Origin: Dryocosmus kuriphilus
Taxonomy: Eukaryota; Arthropoda; Insecta; Hymenoptera; Cynipidae
Direction of reading: 5' to 3'
DNA length: 64,000 nucleotides
Assembly: GCA_038277395.1 (NCBI GenBank)
Contig: CM076190.1
Location: forward strand, 243,269,256 to 243,333,255
Part shown: one piece after another, positions 9,057 through 20,169 of the stretch
How the letters are laid out: each line of letters starts with the position of its first letter
How positions within the stretch are numbered: position 1 is the first letter of the stretch
Program-made: the position numbers and the translations under genes
The notes under the pieces: model-generated
Database searches by the model: none
The model's input: the letters and a program-made list of their open reading frames with translations, nothing else
What the model was told of the DNA's origin: nothing

Positions 9057-11379
9057 TGAAAGATCAAAATCGAAAGCGTTCGACAAAACGCAGATTATTG
9101 CAAAAATCATTGTGCAAATTAGGTGATGTTTCTGTTAGCGAATCTAGCACTGATGGTGAATCAAATTCAGAATTACTAAGTGAAACTTCAGATTTTTTTA
9201 AAGGTAAGTTTTATTTAAATTTATAAAGTATGAAGTTTACAAAATAAATATAAAAAATATGAATAATATTCTTCCAGTCAGATCATGGAGTATGTGCGCT
9301 ATTTTTGAACCTGAAACTGTAATTTATTTTGTTGAAATTGTAATTTATTAACCAAGTAAATTATTATTTCTCCATTAGCTTGCGGACCTTCTCCACTTCG
9401 TATTTTTTTCTAATTAGTTCAATATAATGTCATAATACAAATAGAATAAATTGTAACAGTTTGATTCTTTAGGCAGTCGCAAAGAATTCAGAAATATGGA
9501 AAGAATCAACGAGGAAAGGATAGACGAAGAAAGGATCAACCAAGTCAGAAATGACGACGAAAGGATTGACGAGGAAATAATTGACGAGGAAAGGATTGGC
9601 GAGGAAAGGATTGACGAGAAAAGCATTGACGAGGAAAGGATTGGCGAGGAAAGGACTGACGAGGAAAGGATTGACGAGGAAAGGATCGAAGAAGAACTAG
9701 GTGACGAGGAAAATTTATACGAGTAAAGTTCTAACTACTCTACAGATGAAGAAACTGACATTGGCGAACCAAATAATCTCGAAGCACCTGAAATATCACA
9801 GATTCGAAATTGGGCTATCGATAAAAAAATATATCAGTCACATTTGGATTCACTTCTGGGCATTTTAAGACAACGCTTATTACCGTCATTACGAAAATCA
9901 TCTAAAGCATTTCTTCAGACAAAGTCTGCAGCTTATGATATAAGAGATATGCAAGATTTTCATGGTAGTGTAGGCCACTTCGTGTATTACAGTATCGAAA
10001 ATGGGATTAGAAGATCTATTATAGAAAAATTGCATCAGAAGAAAATTGTCGAACTAATAGTTCATTTTGATGGTATGCCTGTAACGAAATCTGGCACTGA
10101 AGATTTTTGGCCAATCTCAGGGAAAATTTTCTCCGACAGAGATGTTCACAAGCCCTTTCCGATTGCAGTATTCCATGGGGAAGGTAAACCAAATGACCTA
10201 GAAGAATATTTAGGTTCTTTCGTGGATGAATTAAATAATTTACAAAGGGACGGTATGATAATAGACAACAAACACTTTAATATCAAGTTAAAGTGTATTG
10301 TTGCTGATGCTCCAGCTCGAGCATTTATTAAAAATAAATTAGGGCATAATGGCACGTTTGCATGCGAGAGATGTACGGTAAAAGGAATAATAGTGGAAGG
10401 TATATCTGTCTATCCCGAAATTGACACGCCCGCAAGAACGGATAATTCCTTTCGTTATTATAATCAGCCAGAGCTCACGACGGTCCGACGTCTTTTATAA
10501 GAATTTTCCCGTTTATAAATATGATATCATTCTTTATTTTAAACTTTATTCACCTCTGCTGCCAGGGAGTAATGAAGAAGCTGACTGAATACTGGATGTC
10601 TGGCGACTTGAATATAAAATTATTTCTGAGAAATCGAATCGCTCAAGTGTCACGCAAAATGGAAAGCTACTGAGCTTAGATTTTTTCTTCTGTATGCAGG
10701 TCCGATTGTTTTGAAAGGTGTTTTACGCGATGAACTGTATAACCATTTTTTACTGTTCCATGCTGCCTGCAGAATCATATATTCTAAAAAAATATGCCTT
10801 AAATATGCAAATAAGGCGAAACAATACCTAATCAGTTTCTTTATTGCTCTAAAAGATTATTATGGTGCAAAGTCACAAATCTTCAATTCCCACCACTTAA
10901 TTCATTTAGCGTACGACGTTACATTTATAGGATGTTTCTTAAGCAGTATAACAGCCTTCCCATTTGAAAATTTACTTGTAGAGATGCGAAAATATCTTCG
11001 TAGTGCTGTTCGTCCCTTAGCTCAGTTAAGCCGTAGATTATTTGAAGAAAATTCTTTGGAAAGTAAAAAACCAAACATGGAACTTGTGAAAATACTTTCT
11101 AGTTTTCGCAACGGTGAAATTAAGTCTATCCAATATAATAACTTCACGATTTCCGCTTCAACTCCGGATAACATGATCCTATTTGAAAACGGTGATGTGG
11201 TTAAGGTTAAACAAATAATTGGGCAAGCAGATAATCCTCACTTAATAAGAATATCAGGTGTTTTGTGGGATAAAGAAAAACCCATATTTTCATATCCACG
11301 TAACTCTGAAAAATTACAAATCTGGGAGTTAAAAAAAACCAACAAAGAAGAATGTAAGTCGATTTACTACGAAAACTAA
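9057..11379 (+). pseudogene. Transposase_21/CMC-like transposase gene, degenerate
   Basis: A first exon (up to 9203, ending at GTAAGT) joins in frame to an exon starting at 9473 after a TTCTTTAG acceptor. The second exon begins with a charged repeat, is broken by one TAA at 9724-9726, and continues in the same frame. NWAIDKKIYQSHLDSLLGIL and HFDGMPVTKSGTEDFWPI follow, then KPNDLEEYLGSFVDELNNLQ, IVADAPARAFIKN and ACERC. A shift near 10475 and another near 10655 with lost sequence precede WKATELRFFLLYAGPIVLKG and ITAFPFENLLVEMRKYLRS. This order (DG.P, KP.DLEEYL, DAPARA, C..C, WKATE, AFPFEN) matches the arthropod transposase family with Transposase_21-type domains that I recall. The superfamily name is inference. 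AATAAA-like signals follow near 11560. Confidence 0.75.
9496..9705 (+). repeat. 15-bp coding minisatellite (DEERI repeat)
   Basis: GACGAGGAAAGGATT and close variants repeat about 13 times, encoding tandem D/G-E-E-R-I pentapeptides at the N-terminus of the transposase-like protein. The unit is a multiple of three, so copy-number changes keep the frame. Confidence 0.9.
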
Positions 11380-11643
11380 CAACAAACTGGTTAAGTCAGT
11401 TTTAAAAGAAAATAATGTTGAAAAATGTTATGTTCTGGGCTTGATGCACTAGTTATATGTATAAACAATAGTCTCAGAAAAAAGATTTGATTGATTTAAA
11501 GAAAATAGTGTTCTTGATAAAATCTATTGAATTCGGCAAAAGATTTGTTTAGTTTAAATAAAAATTTCTTTGATTCATCCAAAATATATTTTGACCAAAA
11601 AAATTTTTCCTTTAAATGGAACAAAAATCATTGCATTGATATA

Positions 11644-12060
11644 CAGGGTGAGTCATTATAATTTAACCAGCCAATTATTTTGTTAACCATCAGGGTAGGA
11701 GAAAAATGGTAAGGAGAAAAATTGTAGTTTCCAGAGGGGGCCATCTGATGGCGACCTTGCCCTTGACCTTGAGGTCAAGGATCAATGTCATTTGAAGGTC
11801 ATCTTTCGTTTTTTGAATAGAAACCCCTATTTTTTACCTCAGATTCTGAAAGAGCGAGAAACTTTACGCTGAGATATGTGCCCATGTTTAGAGGTAAAAT
11901 TGACGCGTATGGGTCAAAATTCCTGCTAAAAGAGTCAGCATTGAGGTGGAAGAACCTGGGCCGGGGGCCGTTTTGTGAAAATAAACCTTTACAACAGTTG
12001 TTCGATTTGTTGGAGGTTACATTGTTATGACCTTGGATTTCACCTTCACCCATACATGTA
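11644..12060 (+). repeat. Left long inverted repeat arm of DD41D element 1
   Basis: Contains the terminal repeat and then a segment with CTTGACCTTGAGGTCAAGG and TTTACGCTGAGATATGTGCC. The same order occurs inverted at 14650-15009 and again at 14290-14650. Confidence 0.9.
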
Positions 12061-12089
12061 TGTTTTTTAAATGATAACCCCTACTTTTA

Positions 12090-12350
12090 GCATAACCCAG
12101 GAGTAACGTCGAGGACGTAGTAGGCGCTACTCCCTTTGGGGTGCTTTATTAACGTGAGTCCCCTTGCCGCTCACGACCCGGGGTGCTTTATTAACGTGAG
12201 TCCCCTTGCCTCTCACGATCCGGGGTGCTTTACTAACGTGATTCCCCTTGCCTCTCACGATCCGGGGTGCTTTGTTAACGTGAGTCCCCTTGTCTCTCAC
12301 GATCCGGGGTGCTTTATTAACGTGAGTCCCCTTGTCTCTCACAATTAATG
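12090..12350. repeat. 42-bp minisatellite beside transposase stop, five copies
   Basis: Unit CGGGGTGCTTTATTAACGTG plus AGTCCCCTTGCCTCTCACGAT-type sequence, repeated five times from about 12136 to 12350. A leading GC-rich segment (AACCCAGGAGTAACG, GAGGACG) lies at 12095-12135. A closely similar leader and repeat (40-bp unit) sits in the same place in DD41D element 2 at 58428-58640. Confidence 0.9.
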
Positions 12351-12405
12351 ATGAGACAATGAAAAGAAATCATTTATTATCGGTTTTGCTCGAAGTTATT
12401 GCTAT

Positions 12406-13464
12406 TATCGGTTTTGCTCGAAGTTATTACCATTTACTTCCAGGCACTGCCTGAGCCTCTGTTCAAAACTTTCGACTGTACGCAGTAAGACTTCTCTAGG
12501 AATTTCTGTACACTCAACTCTAATCCTTTGCATCATATTCTCCCGTGTTGTGGGTGCTTCGGCATACACAGCATTTTTTAAATATCCCCAAAGAAAAAAA
12601 TCTGGAGAAGTTAAGTCAGGTGATCTTGGAGGCCAACTAACTGGACCAGCTCTTCCAATCCACCTATCTCGGTAGTGAGCATTTAAAAGCGCTCACACAA
12701 TTCGAGCATAATGTGCTGGTACACCATCAAATTGTATCCACATTCTGCGTCTACTTTCAAGATATACCTCTTCAAGTAGAAGTGGAAGATGATCCCTTAA
12801 AAGCTCTAAAAAGACATATGAATTTACATCTGCTTCGAAAAAGAATGGCCCGATGAGATAACCATTAATTATTCTACACCAAACATTTACACTCCATCGA
12901 TGTTGATTATCCACTGGTCTGTACCAGTGAGGATTCTGAACAGACCAGTAATGGCAGTTATGCCGATTCAACTCACCAGTATTATAAAATGTAGCTTCAT
13001 CAGAGAAAAGGACATAATTAAAAAAATTCGGATACTGTAAGATCATTTGAAGAGCCCAATGACAGAAAATTATCCTATTCCTCCTATCATTAGGAGTTAA
13101 TGCTTGGGTTAAAGTAATATGATAGGCATGATATCTATTTCTTCGCAAAATTCTGATAACTGTTCCCTGAGGTATTCCTGTTTGTCTCTCTATTTGTCGG
13201 CTACTGATATGAGGATTTAGGTGAACGAATCATGAAACAACTAAAACGTTAACCTTCCCTATCATCATCCTCATGTCTTTCTCGAGTTCTTCGTAGATGT
13301 CCATTTCGAGCTCTTTGTTCAAGTGCACGGATGGTAACGTGACTAGGATGACGCTTTTGTGGGTACCGAATTCCGTATAGTCTTGAGGCTGCACTATAAT
13401 TACCATGACATTCTCCTAAAATCAACAACATATCAACTATCTCTATTGGAGCATAATCTGCCAT
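12406..13464 (-). pseudogene. DD41D transposase, degenerate
   Basis: Minus-strand reading starts with an HTH domain of the DUF4817 type (IVDMLLILGECHGNYSAASR, then KRHPSHVTIRALEQ). A second HTH (HISSRQIERQTGIPQGTVIR) is reached after a shift near 13255 and a TGA. The catalytic part has D in VLFSDEATFYN, D in WIQFDGVPAHYARIV and D in DLTSPDFFLWGYLK. I count 41 residues between the last two, giving DD41D. A single TGA at about 12706 interrupts the gene just after the second acid; the C-terminus then reads on to TAA at 12406-12408. A 28-bp direct duplication lies at the stop. The family moves DNA by cut-and-paste at TA. It is non-functional as written. Confidence 0.85.
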
Positions 13465-14289
13465 GTTTAGGAGTTATTCTTAAAACAGACGAATGCTAAT
13501 CAAGAAAGAAAAATATCTTAGAAAAATGTTAAAAACTGAATAGCAGCGTATAGCGATTACCGAAAAATAATAATAGTAATACAATGTCCATGAACACAAC
13601 CACTAACTATCGCTAGCAATGTCTATGAACACTAACGTAATTTAAAGAAAAGTAGTTGCGACAGCGTTTTTCAAATTTTAGAAATGACAGCAAACCGTGC
13701 TTTGATTACTTTATAAACAATTTTCAAGAAGTAATACATTTTTCATTCGACAAATGTATTTTTATTTACTTAATTTTTTCTGTCTTATTTCTTTGTATGT
13801 TTGTTCGCAGTAATTTAGATGAGCACTTAATATATAGAATCATTAATTTAGGAGACTTGTCATCGAATTGCGACCAATTTTGAATAGTTAGAATTTATTA
13901 ATAATTATTAACAATACAAGAAATGTTGATACATTTATTACTATCAATGTCAATAGAATTGTATTTAAAAAATGCATTGGTCTGATACACTCTTAAAGAA
14001 ATAAATAAAGGTTAATTTTAAGGTCTTTACAAATTGACTAGGGAGTTTACCATTTAAAAGACATAGCTAAACCCAAGAAGATTGTCAAATTTGTCTATTA
14101 TTCACTATTTCACCATTTATTTTTAGAACCTTGGTTCTGAGCTTCACCCATACGTTCAAGGTCATTAGAAGCTCACAAGTTCTGAAGCAGTTGATTCTTA
14201 CCAGAGTTACTCCCAAAAATTCTGTATTTTTTTGAAATATGAATAAGACGTAAAATTGACCTTGAAATGACCTTGAAAGTATGGCTGAA

Positions 14290-15009
14290 GGTCAAGTCCA
14301 AGGTCATAACAATGTAACCTCCAAGAAACCGAAGAAATGTTGTAAAGGTTTATTTTCACAAAACGACCCCCGGCCCAGGTTCTCCCACCTCAATGCTGAC
14401 TCGTTTAGCAGAAATTTTGACCCATACGCGTCAGTTTGACCTCTAAACATGGGTACATATCTCAGCGTAAAGTTTCTCGCTCTTTCAGAATCTGAGGTAA
14501 AAAATAGGGGTTTCTATTCAAAAAACGAAAGATGGCCTTCAAATGACATTGATCCTTGACCTCAAGGTCAAGGGCAAGGTCACCATCAGTTGGTCCCCTC
14601 TGTAGCCTACAACTTTTGTCCTTAACGTTTTTTTCTCCTTCCCTTATGGTTAACAAATGTTGCAAAGGTTTATTTTCACAAAACGACCCCCGGCCCAGGT
14701 TCCCCCACCTCAATGCTGACTCTTTTAGGAGGAATTTTGATCCATACGCGTCAATTTTACCTCTAAACATGGGCACATATCTCAACGTAAAATTTCTCGC
14801 TCTTTCAGAATCTGAAGTAAAAAATAGGGGTTTCTATTCAAAAAACGAAAGATGGCCTTCAAATGACATTGATCCTTGACCTCAAGGTCAAGGGCAGGGT
14901 CACCATCGGTTGGCCCCCTCTGTAACCTACAATTTTTGTCCTAAATATTTTTCACCTATCCTTATGGTTAACGAAATAATTGACTGGTTAAATTAAAATG
15001 ACTCACCCG
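14290..15009 (-). repeat. Right long inverted repeat arm of DD41D element 1, internally doubled
   Basis: Two tandem copies of about 310-360 bp (14290-14650 and 14650-14960) each match the left arm in inverse. Only the outer copy carries the terminal repeat. Both contain the TTGACCTCAAGGTCAAGGGC palindrome-like core. Confidence 0.88.
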
Positions 15010-15011
15010 TA

Positions 15012-16249
15012 TATGGTCAAAGAAATAATTTGTTGCATTTAAGAAAAAAATTATCTGCTCAAAGATATTTTTCTTGGATCGAACAAATTGTATTTAAATT
15101 TAATAGATGTTTTTGTCAAATCAAAGAAAGTCTATTCAAGAAATTACTTTTTTTTTTAATCAAATCTTTTTTCTAAATGTAATTTAAGGATCTGCGTTAA
15201 AGTATCTACAGAATAATGTGATGTATGCTTTGACTATGTCATTATGTCGAAACGGTTGAATCACATCTATTATTTTTTAGTAAACAGTAAATTTTGTTAT
15301 GTGTGCAATTTAATTTGTTCTTAGTTCAATTAAAATAATAACAATTAAGTAAAAGTAAATTTAGAAACAATTTAAATCAAACCATCCCTCAGCTCTACAT
15401 TATGTAGTTTCAAAAGATATTTATGTCCAAAATAAGCTTTCCTTGACTTAAGAACAAATTAAAAATAATTTCGAGCCATGTCACGTGATTTTTATCCTCC
15501 ATATAGTTCAACATTCACAGCACTGGTTTACCACGCTACGTCGCTACCATGCTATGTCAGTCTTTCGCGTAATTCGCTCTCCTTATTTTTGCTGCTTTAT
15601 ATATTTGTAAATGTGGAAAATTTACACGAAAGACAATCGTAGATAATCGAACTTATAAAGGTGAGAAAAACTTTAAAATAATTAAATTAATTGCAATTAA
15701 GAGCACTCACCTTGTTCTCAAAGCGTATGAGATAACATAACCTAAAACTTTAAGTATCGTTGTTATACCTTATTAGTATCTTTGAAAATGAATGCATCGA
15801 TGCATCATTCATAACTTAAATATTAGTTTAAGATAATAACAATTTTTAGTTTTTGACAATCTAATTTTTGGCAATCTAACCTTTAGAAAGCACATTTGTG
15901 CACTGATTTGCGAAAAACATCAATTTTTGCTACAGTCCTTTACGAAATCGTGTAATTGAAAAAAAGGTACCCTTTAATACTTTCTTGCAAATTGTATAAT
16001 AATTCAAGATACTGAAACATAATGTTAATCCCCTTTTTTAAAATTTCTTTGATTAGAAACTTCTTTAGAATATCTGGTGCAGGATGTTGCTTTTTTGAGG
16101 TTACATTTCCAGAAAGGAGATACGAGATTGATATAGTATGAAAGATGCTCTATATTTTAAAAAAAAGTGTAACCAGTAGAAAACGCCGTTAGAGAGGAAA
16201 ACTGGGAAAACTGAAAATTTAGTAATTATTATTTTACGTTAGTAAAAGC
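15012..16249. other. AT-rich interval, possible promoter of the downstream gene
   Basis: No coding motif. 15480-15660 is of higher complexity and includes TTTATATATTTG at about 15597. This could serve the spliced gene starting at 16250, but no transcription start can be fixed. Confidence 0.3.
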
Positions 16250-18031
16250 ATGGCTGAAATTTGCGTGGACGAGACGTACAAGTTTCAGTTAATCGAATTT
16301 CTTCGTCAAGGGCCAAAAAGTACCACACGATCATTGATATTATACCAAATGCGTGGGTACAATTCAGTGCTTCGAAGGGCAAGTTGGTATCAAAATTTTT
16401 ACCACCGCCATATGACCCAGAAAACTGCAATTTGCTACACTCTCTCGTTGCGTCGGAAAGTGATCCGCCAGAGTCATGGCCAGAATATCATGTCGAAATT
16501 AAAGGCACTGCCAGTAAGTATAAACATAATCAATGTACAAGGAAAGTAAACCGTTTTATGCTTAAAAGTTTTGTTGAAAATACATCAATTTTTCAAATAC
16601 CTCAATATATAATCAAAATACTGTACCCTTTGCCATTGATCTTGGATCCAGGGATCCCGATTTCAAACTTCCAAAATTTTACATCGTTAGCTTTTATACT
16701 TAACAAAAATTAATTAATTAAATTCGACTAATATTAAGAAATGATAAATACAACATGATTATTTACGATTTAACATTAGGAACCTATCAGGATGCACTAA
16801 GACGTTTAGATGTATTAAAAGAAGAGGAATATGCTTTTACACAAGAAAGTGATGTCACGCAAGAAGAAAAAGCTTTGGAACTTTACAACAACTACAAGAG
16901 AAAAAAATTGAACGTTAGTGAAGCAACAAAAAAGGCGTTAATGGTGGATGATCTACCTACAGATTCTGATGAGGATATACCTAGCAAATTATCTTGTGAA
17001 AGTAACAAAAAAGTCCTAAAAGTACTAAATTCAAGTTACTTCCTAATACGAAAGAAACATTCAGTTCAAGTATGTATTATAGTCTATAATAATTTTATAT
17101 TTTTTAATTCTTTAATTGTACATATTTTTTCACTGTATAATATATTTTCAGATCAATAAAAAGTTTCCAACTAAGAAGCCAATGTAAAGCAACGAAAAAA
17201 ACTCCAAATTATCCATTGACAATGTTTACTCAAGCTCGTCCAATGAAGAAGAGAATGATATAAAGGATGATGTAGAATTTCAAAATTTGGATGCTGCTAG
17301 TAAGTGAACTGATGCCAATAATAAACTAATATTTAAAAATGTATTAATACTTTAAATAATGTTTTATTTAAGGAAAACACCGTATAAATGATAAGGGAAA
17401 AACACAGCCCAAACTCAACAGTAAACTGGAAAATCATAAGAAGAAAAACAAAACTAAAGAAAGATCTGTTTCTGGTAAAATACATTCATATATAAAGCAA
17501 ATAACAATCATTTGAATTTGAATTAAATATTTTGATGGGATGTAGGGGTTGAATAAATAATTTTAATGTTGATCGAACATATAATTGAAAAACATTTTTT
17601 TAAGAAACGACGTTGGTGAGAGTCAATGAGTCAAGTAAAATTTTTTAAAATCATTAGATAAGATGCTTACAGCGAGGTACAAGCGATACTTGTACCCAGT
17701 ATCGCTTGTACCCCATTGTAAGCTTGTTATCTAATAATTTTAAAAATTTTTACTTGACTCATCGACTATTGTCAATGTCCTTTTTGAATTTTTTTTTTCC
17801 ATTGATATGTTCTTTTCAAATGCTTATATGTTCGATCTACGATTTATTTACTCCCTACGATTGATCAAAATATTTAATCCAAATTCAACAAGGAGGGTAC
17901 AATTATAACAAGTCTTTTGGTTTGAATATAAATCATTTAAATTTTTTTATTTTGTAGAGTCATCGCTGTTAAGAGAGATGTACAAAGATTTACAGCTAAC
18001 TCAAAAGATTGGGAAGGTTTTAGAAAAATGA
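16250..18031 (+). pseudogene. Five-exon DUF4806-like gene, accessory to transposon, degenerate
   Basis: Exons inferred from GT-AG sites: 16250-16513, 16780-17069, 17152-17299, 17373-17474 and 17958-18031. Exon 1 starts MAEICVDETYKFQLIEFL, loses frame by one base in a run of A near 16313, then reads IIDIIPNAWVQFSASKGK and DPPESWPEYHVEIKGTA. Exon 2 begins TYQDALRRLDVLKEEEYAFT and has an acidic linker. The pattern (target strand, PP-WP block, W..Y.V...GT, TY..A...L) resembles DUF4806 proteins, which I recall as frequent companions of transposase genes in insects; their biochemical role is unknown to me. Further damage: a lost base near 17045 and a TAA near 17190. An AATAAA signal is near 18172. 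Family call moderate. Confidence 0.55.
17511..17889. mobile_element. Palindromic hairpin MITE inside an intron
   Basis: The outer arms (TTTGAATTTGAATTAAATAT at left, its complement at right) and inner arms (TTACAGCGAGGTACAAGCGA and inverse) fold into one hairpin of about 380 bp centred near 17693. It lies wholly in the last intron of the DUF4806-like gene, as a non-autonomous foldback insertion would. No open reading frame. Confidence 0.75.
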
Positions 18032-18099
18032 GACTAGCTGTTCCAGGAAATAAAAACAGCTTCAGGAAAGGAGAAAATATCAGCGAAGAGGAAAGCGAT

Positions 18100-18440
18100 G
18101 TTTCTTAAATTAACTTTTTTATTTTATCATACATATATTACAAATGTACAATTAAATAATTTACATTTCATAATAAATAAATACTGAAAAAATGTTTTCA
18201 GCATATCGGAAATATCTATTTTAGATACGGATAGACATAAGTCTGGCATTGCCAGGCAAGAGACATAATTCTGGCTTCTGAAGCTGTCCTAGACATCCAT
18301 GTCTGAGCTCGACTTCAACAGATATTATCCAGACAAAACATTGTAGTACCTCGAAAGTAATCATGCTTTAACATGGCTAGCCTTCTAGCACCTTATTGGA
18401 TTTCCCCCCTAGCACCTCACTAGGCTATCTGCCTAGCACC
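18100..18440. other. 3' flank of spliced gene with repeated TAGCACC motifs
   Basis: After a poly(A)-type signal at about 18172 the sequence carries CTAGCACC at about 18387, 18408 and 18434. These are inverted relative to the GGTGCT motifs near 8490-8510 and are the main reason to place the right end of the composite element here. Confidence 0.35.
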
Positions 18441-18453
18441 CTAATAGATTAGC

Positions 18454-18807
18454 AGAGTGGGACGATGGTCGTGGGGGCTAAGGCGTGTAGGCCTTTAGAC
18501 CCACTCCTTCGACTTGCGGGTTCGATTCCCGCCACGCACTCTGGAAGAACCTCGGCGGCACACGCTGTGAACACTTGCCTAGCAAGGGAGTTGCTCATCT
18601 CCGTTATATCGCGGCGCCGGTACCTCTAGATAAACAGGTTATCTAAGTACTTTCAGCCGTTGTTCTTGGTGGTTCGGAACCCACCTTAAACTGTAGGTCC
18701 CCCTCCCGGCACCAAAGTATGTGTGTGGGGGTGTGCAAAGGAATAGTGGAGAAATAAAAAAAACAATGTAAACCCTCAGGGGACACATTAGAAGCTTCCA
18801 TTCCATT
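18454..18807 (+). mobile_element. tRNA-derived SINE, 354 bp, with 15-bp target duplication
   Basis: Identical 15-bp copies of CCCTAATAGATTAGC flank the element at 18439-18453 and 18808-18822. The first about 90 bp resemble a tRNA and include a pol III B box (GGGTTCGATTCCC, about 18519-18531). An A-rich stretch (AATAAAAAAAACA) lies near the 3' end. The body is GC-rich and unlike its neighbours. It was copied by a LINE enzyme, as is usual for SINEs; which LINE is unknown. Confidence 0.8.
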
Positions 18808-18822
18808 CCCTAATAGATTAGC

Positions 18823-19289
18823 GTGACGAAACTAACGAGGTTCTAGTTAGTTTCTATAGATAGAGCCCTAAGGAAAGTGGGGAAAGCTAGTCAGCACCCG
18901 ATCGGGGCCCAAGTATATTTTCTACGCGGGTGGCGGGACAAAAGTTGCGCTTTCGCCCCGCGGGGCTAATATAATCAGCTACAGATCCCAAGGTTGATCA
19001 GCTGAGCAGATGAAAGCAATTTTCATATGTCTTTGCTTTGGTACGACAGAATAAAAGATATGCGGTTACGCGTACGCATTTTTCTTCTGCTAACTTCACT
19101 ATAGCAACGACGCTCGTAACCTCCATTCACGCTAAAGACTCTGTCGTTCATTTTTACCGGTTTTATTAAACTAAACTCATCATCGTCAAAATATCAGTAA
19201 ATCTTCATCCTAGTCTTCAGTAGAATGTAGAAACATCCCATTTCGCGTTAAGAAAGGGAAAACCACAACAACGCAATAATTTACGAAGA
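18823..19289. other. Right terminal region of composite element and unassigned sequence
   Basis: 18823-18950 continues the sequence interrupted by the SINE and holds CACCCGATCGGGGCCC, an inverted partner of a motif near 8461. 18950-19289 shows no gene. Confidence 0.3.
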
Positions 19290-19500
19290 CGTCGAAATCT
19301 CTGAAGTCATCGAAGCTTTAGCTAGAGAAGCCGAACTAGATTCGCTTCCCAAAAGTAGCTGGAAAAGTACAAAAAAAAGTTCGAAATATTCACAACTTGG
19401 CAAGAATCAAAAAACATGTCATCTCTTTGCGAAAAAACATTCCTGGCTTACTTCGACGAGCAGTCAAGAAAGTGCAAACCCACGATCTTGTGAAGCCAGT
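19290..19500 (+). pseudogene. Fragment of tyrosine-recombinase N-terminal domain (Crypton-like)
   Basis: In two frames separated by a shift in an A-run near 19365, the sequence reads VIEALAREAELDSLPKSSW and then KFEIFTTWQESKNM...FLAYFDEQSRK. It ends at a stop after KPTIL. A helical core-binding domain with this pattern (ELDSLP, YF.E, KPTxLW) precedes the catalytic domain of tyrosine recombinases in arthropod Crypton-type elements, as I recall. The catalytic part is absent. Weakly supported remnant. Confidence 0.4.
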
Positions 19501-20169
19501 AACTTCAAGCGAATTTTCCTCTCTAAATATTTAATGCACAGGAAAATATCCATATTTTTTTTAAAGAGACTGATTACTTATATTTTTCTTTCCAACACAC
19601 ACCTAGTAAAGAGGATAATTATAGTTTGCACAAAATATCAAAGACGAGTAATTTTTCAATTGCTTTTTGAATTGTTTAAAAACATTGGCAATAATAATAT
19701 TCATCGAGGTAAATTATTCAAAAAAACATATTCGAAAAACATAATAAACTTAGTTTTCAAATAATAATATGACGAGTATTTTTTTTTTCTTTCGCAAACT
19801 AAGTTTTTCTTTCACACGGGGGGCTCTGCCTCTCGAACCCTCCGGCGGAACCATCACTCCCTGCACCCCTACCAGAGCTCCGCCCTGGATCCCCCGGGAT
19901 CTTTTAGCTTAAAAATTAATTCAAAATGCATAGACCAACTAAGCACTTTTTTCATTTACACGCCATTCCTCGACTGAAGGATCACGCGCAGGCATGACAA
20001 GAAAACCAAACATAACTTGTACGAGCTTGAAAAGAACTGGCCAATTTTTTCTCGTCAGATACACCTTCTAATCGAGATGGTACCATTTTGTATTTTGCTA
20101 TTCCTCAAGAGGTAGCTAAAGCCACATCTTCATATATGCATATGTATGTATATTTCAATATTTAATATA
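19501..20169. other. No recognised gene; GC-rich patch
   Basis: AT-rich sequence with an open stretch 19534-19764 that has no motif. A GC-rich patch at 19816-19900 stands out sharply from its surroundings and may be the end of a degraded element. Confidence 0.35.

Larger units (their letters stand above)
11644..15009 (-). mobile_element. DD41D Tc1/mariner-type transposon with long inverted repeats, 3366 bp
   Basis: Ends begin C(A/G)GGGTGAGTCATT and are inverted copies over about 50 bp, flanked by TA (11642-11643 and 15010-15011). Inside, long subterminal inverted repeats extend several hundred bases (11644-12060 against 14290-15009). The right arm is tandemly doubled. A transposase pseudogene lies on the minus strand (12406-13464), with a 42-bp minisatellite between it and the left arm. 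The element separates the two genes of the proposed composite element. Confidence 0.88.
8440..18950 (+). mobile_element. Probable composite element: Transposase_21-like gene plus accessory gene (borders approximate)
   Basis: Short motifs recur in inverted order at both sides. GCCCCGATCGG occurs near 8461-8471 with a CCCCGATCGG complement near 18900. ATTAGGGTGCTA-type copies at 8485-8510 match inverted TAGCACC copies at 18386-18443. This suggests subterminal repeats of one large DNA transposon enclosing the transposase gene at 9057-11379 and the spliced gene at 16250-18031. Later insertions (DD41D element, hairpin MITE, SINE) account for the rest. No exact terminal repeat or target duplication could be fixed, so the borders and even the unity of the element are inference. 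Confidence 0.35.

Noticed and set aside
12136..12350. CRISPR-like array (regular 42-bp repeats)
   Set aside because: There are no unique spacers, units are continuous minisatellite copies, and the context is a eukaryotic transposon without any cas gene.
19534..19764. 76-codon open stretch
   Set aside because: Strongly hydrophobic and AT-driven composition, no motif, no promoter or splice context.
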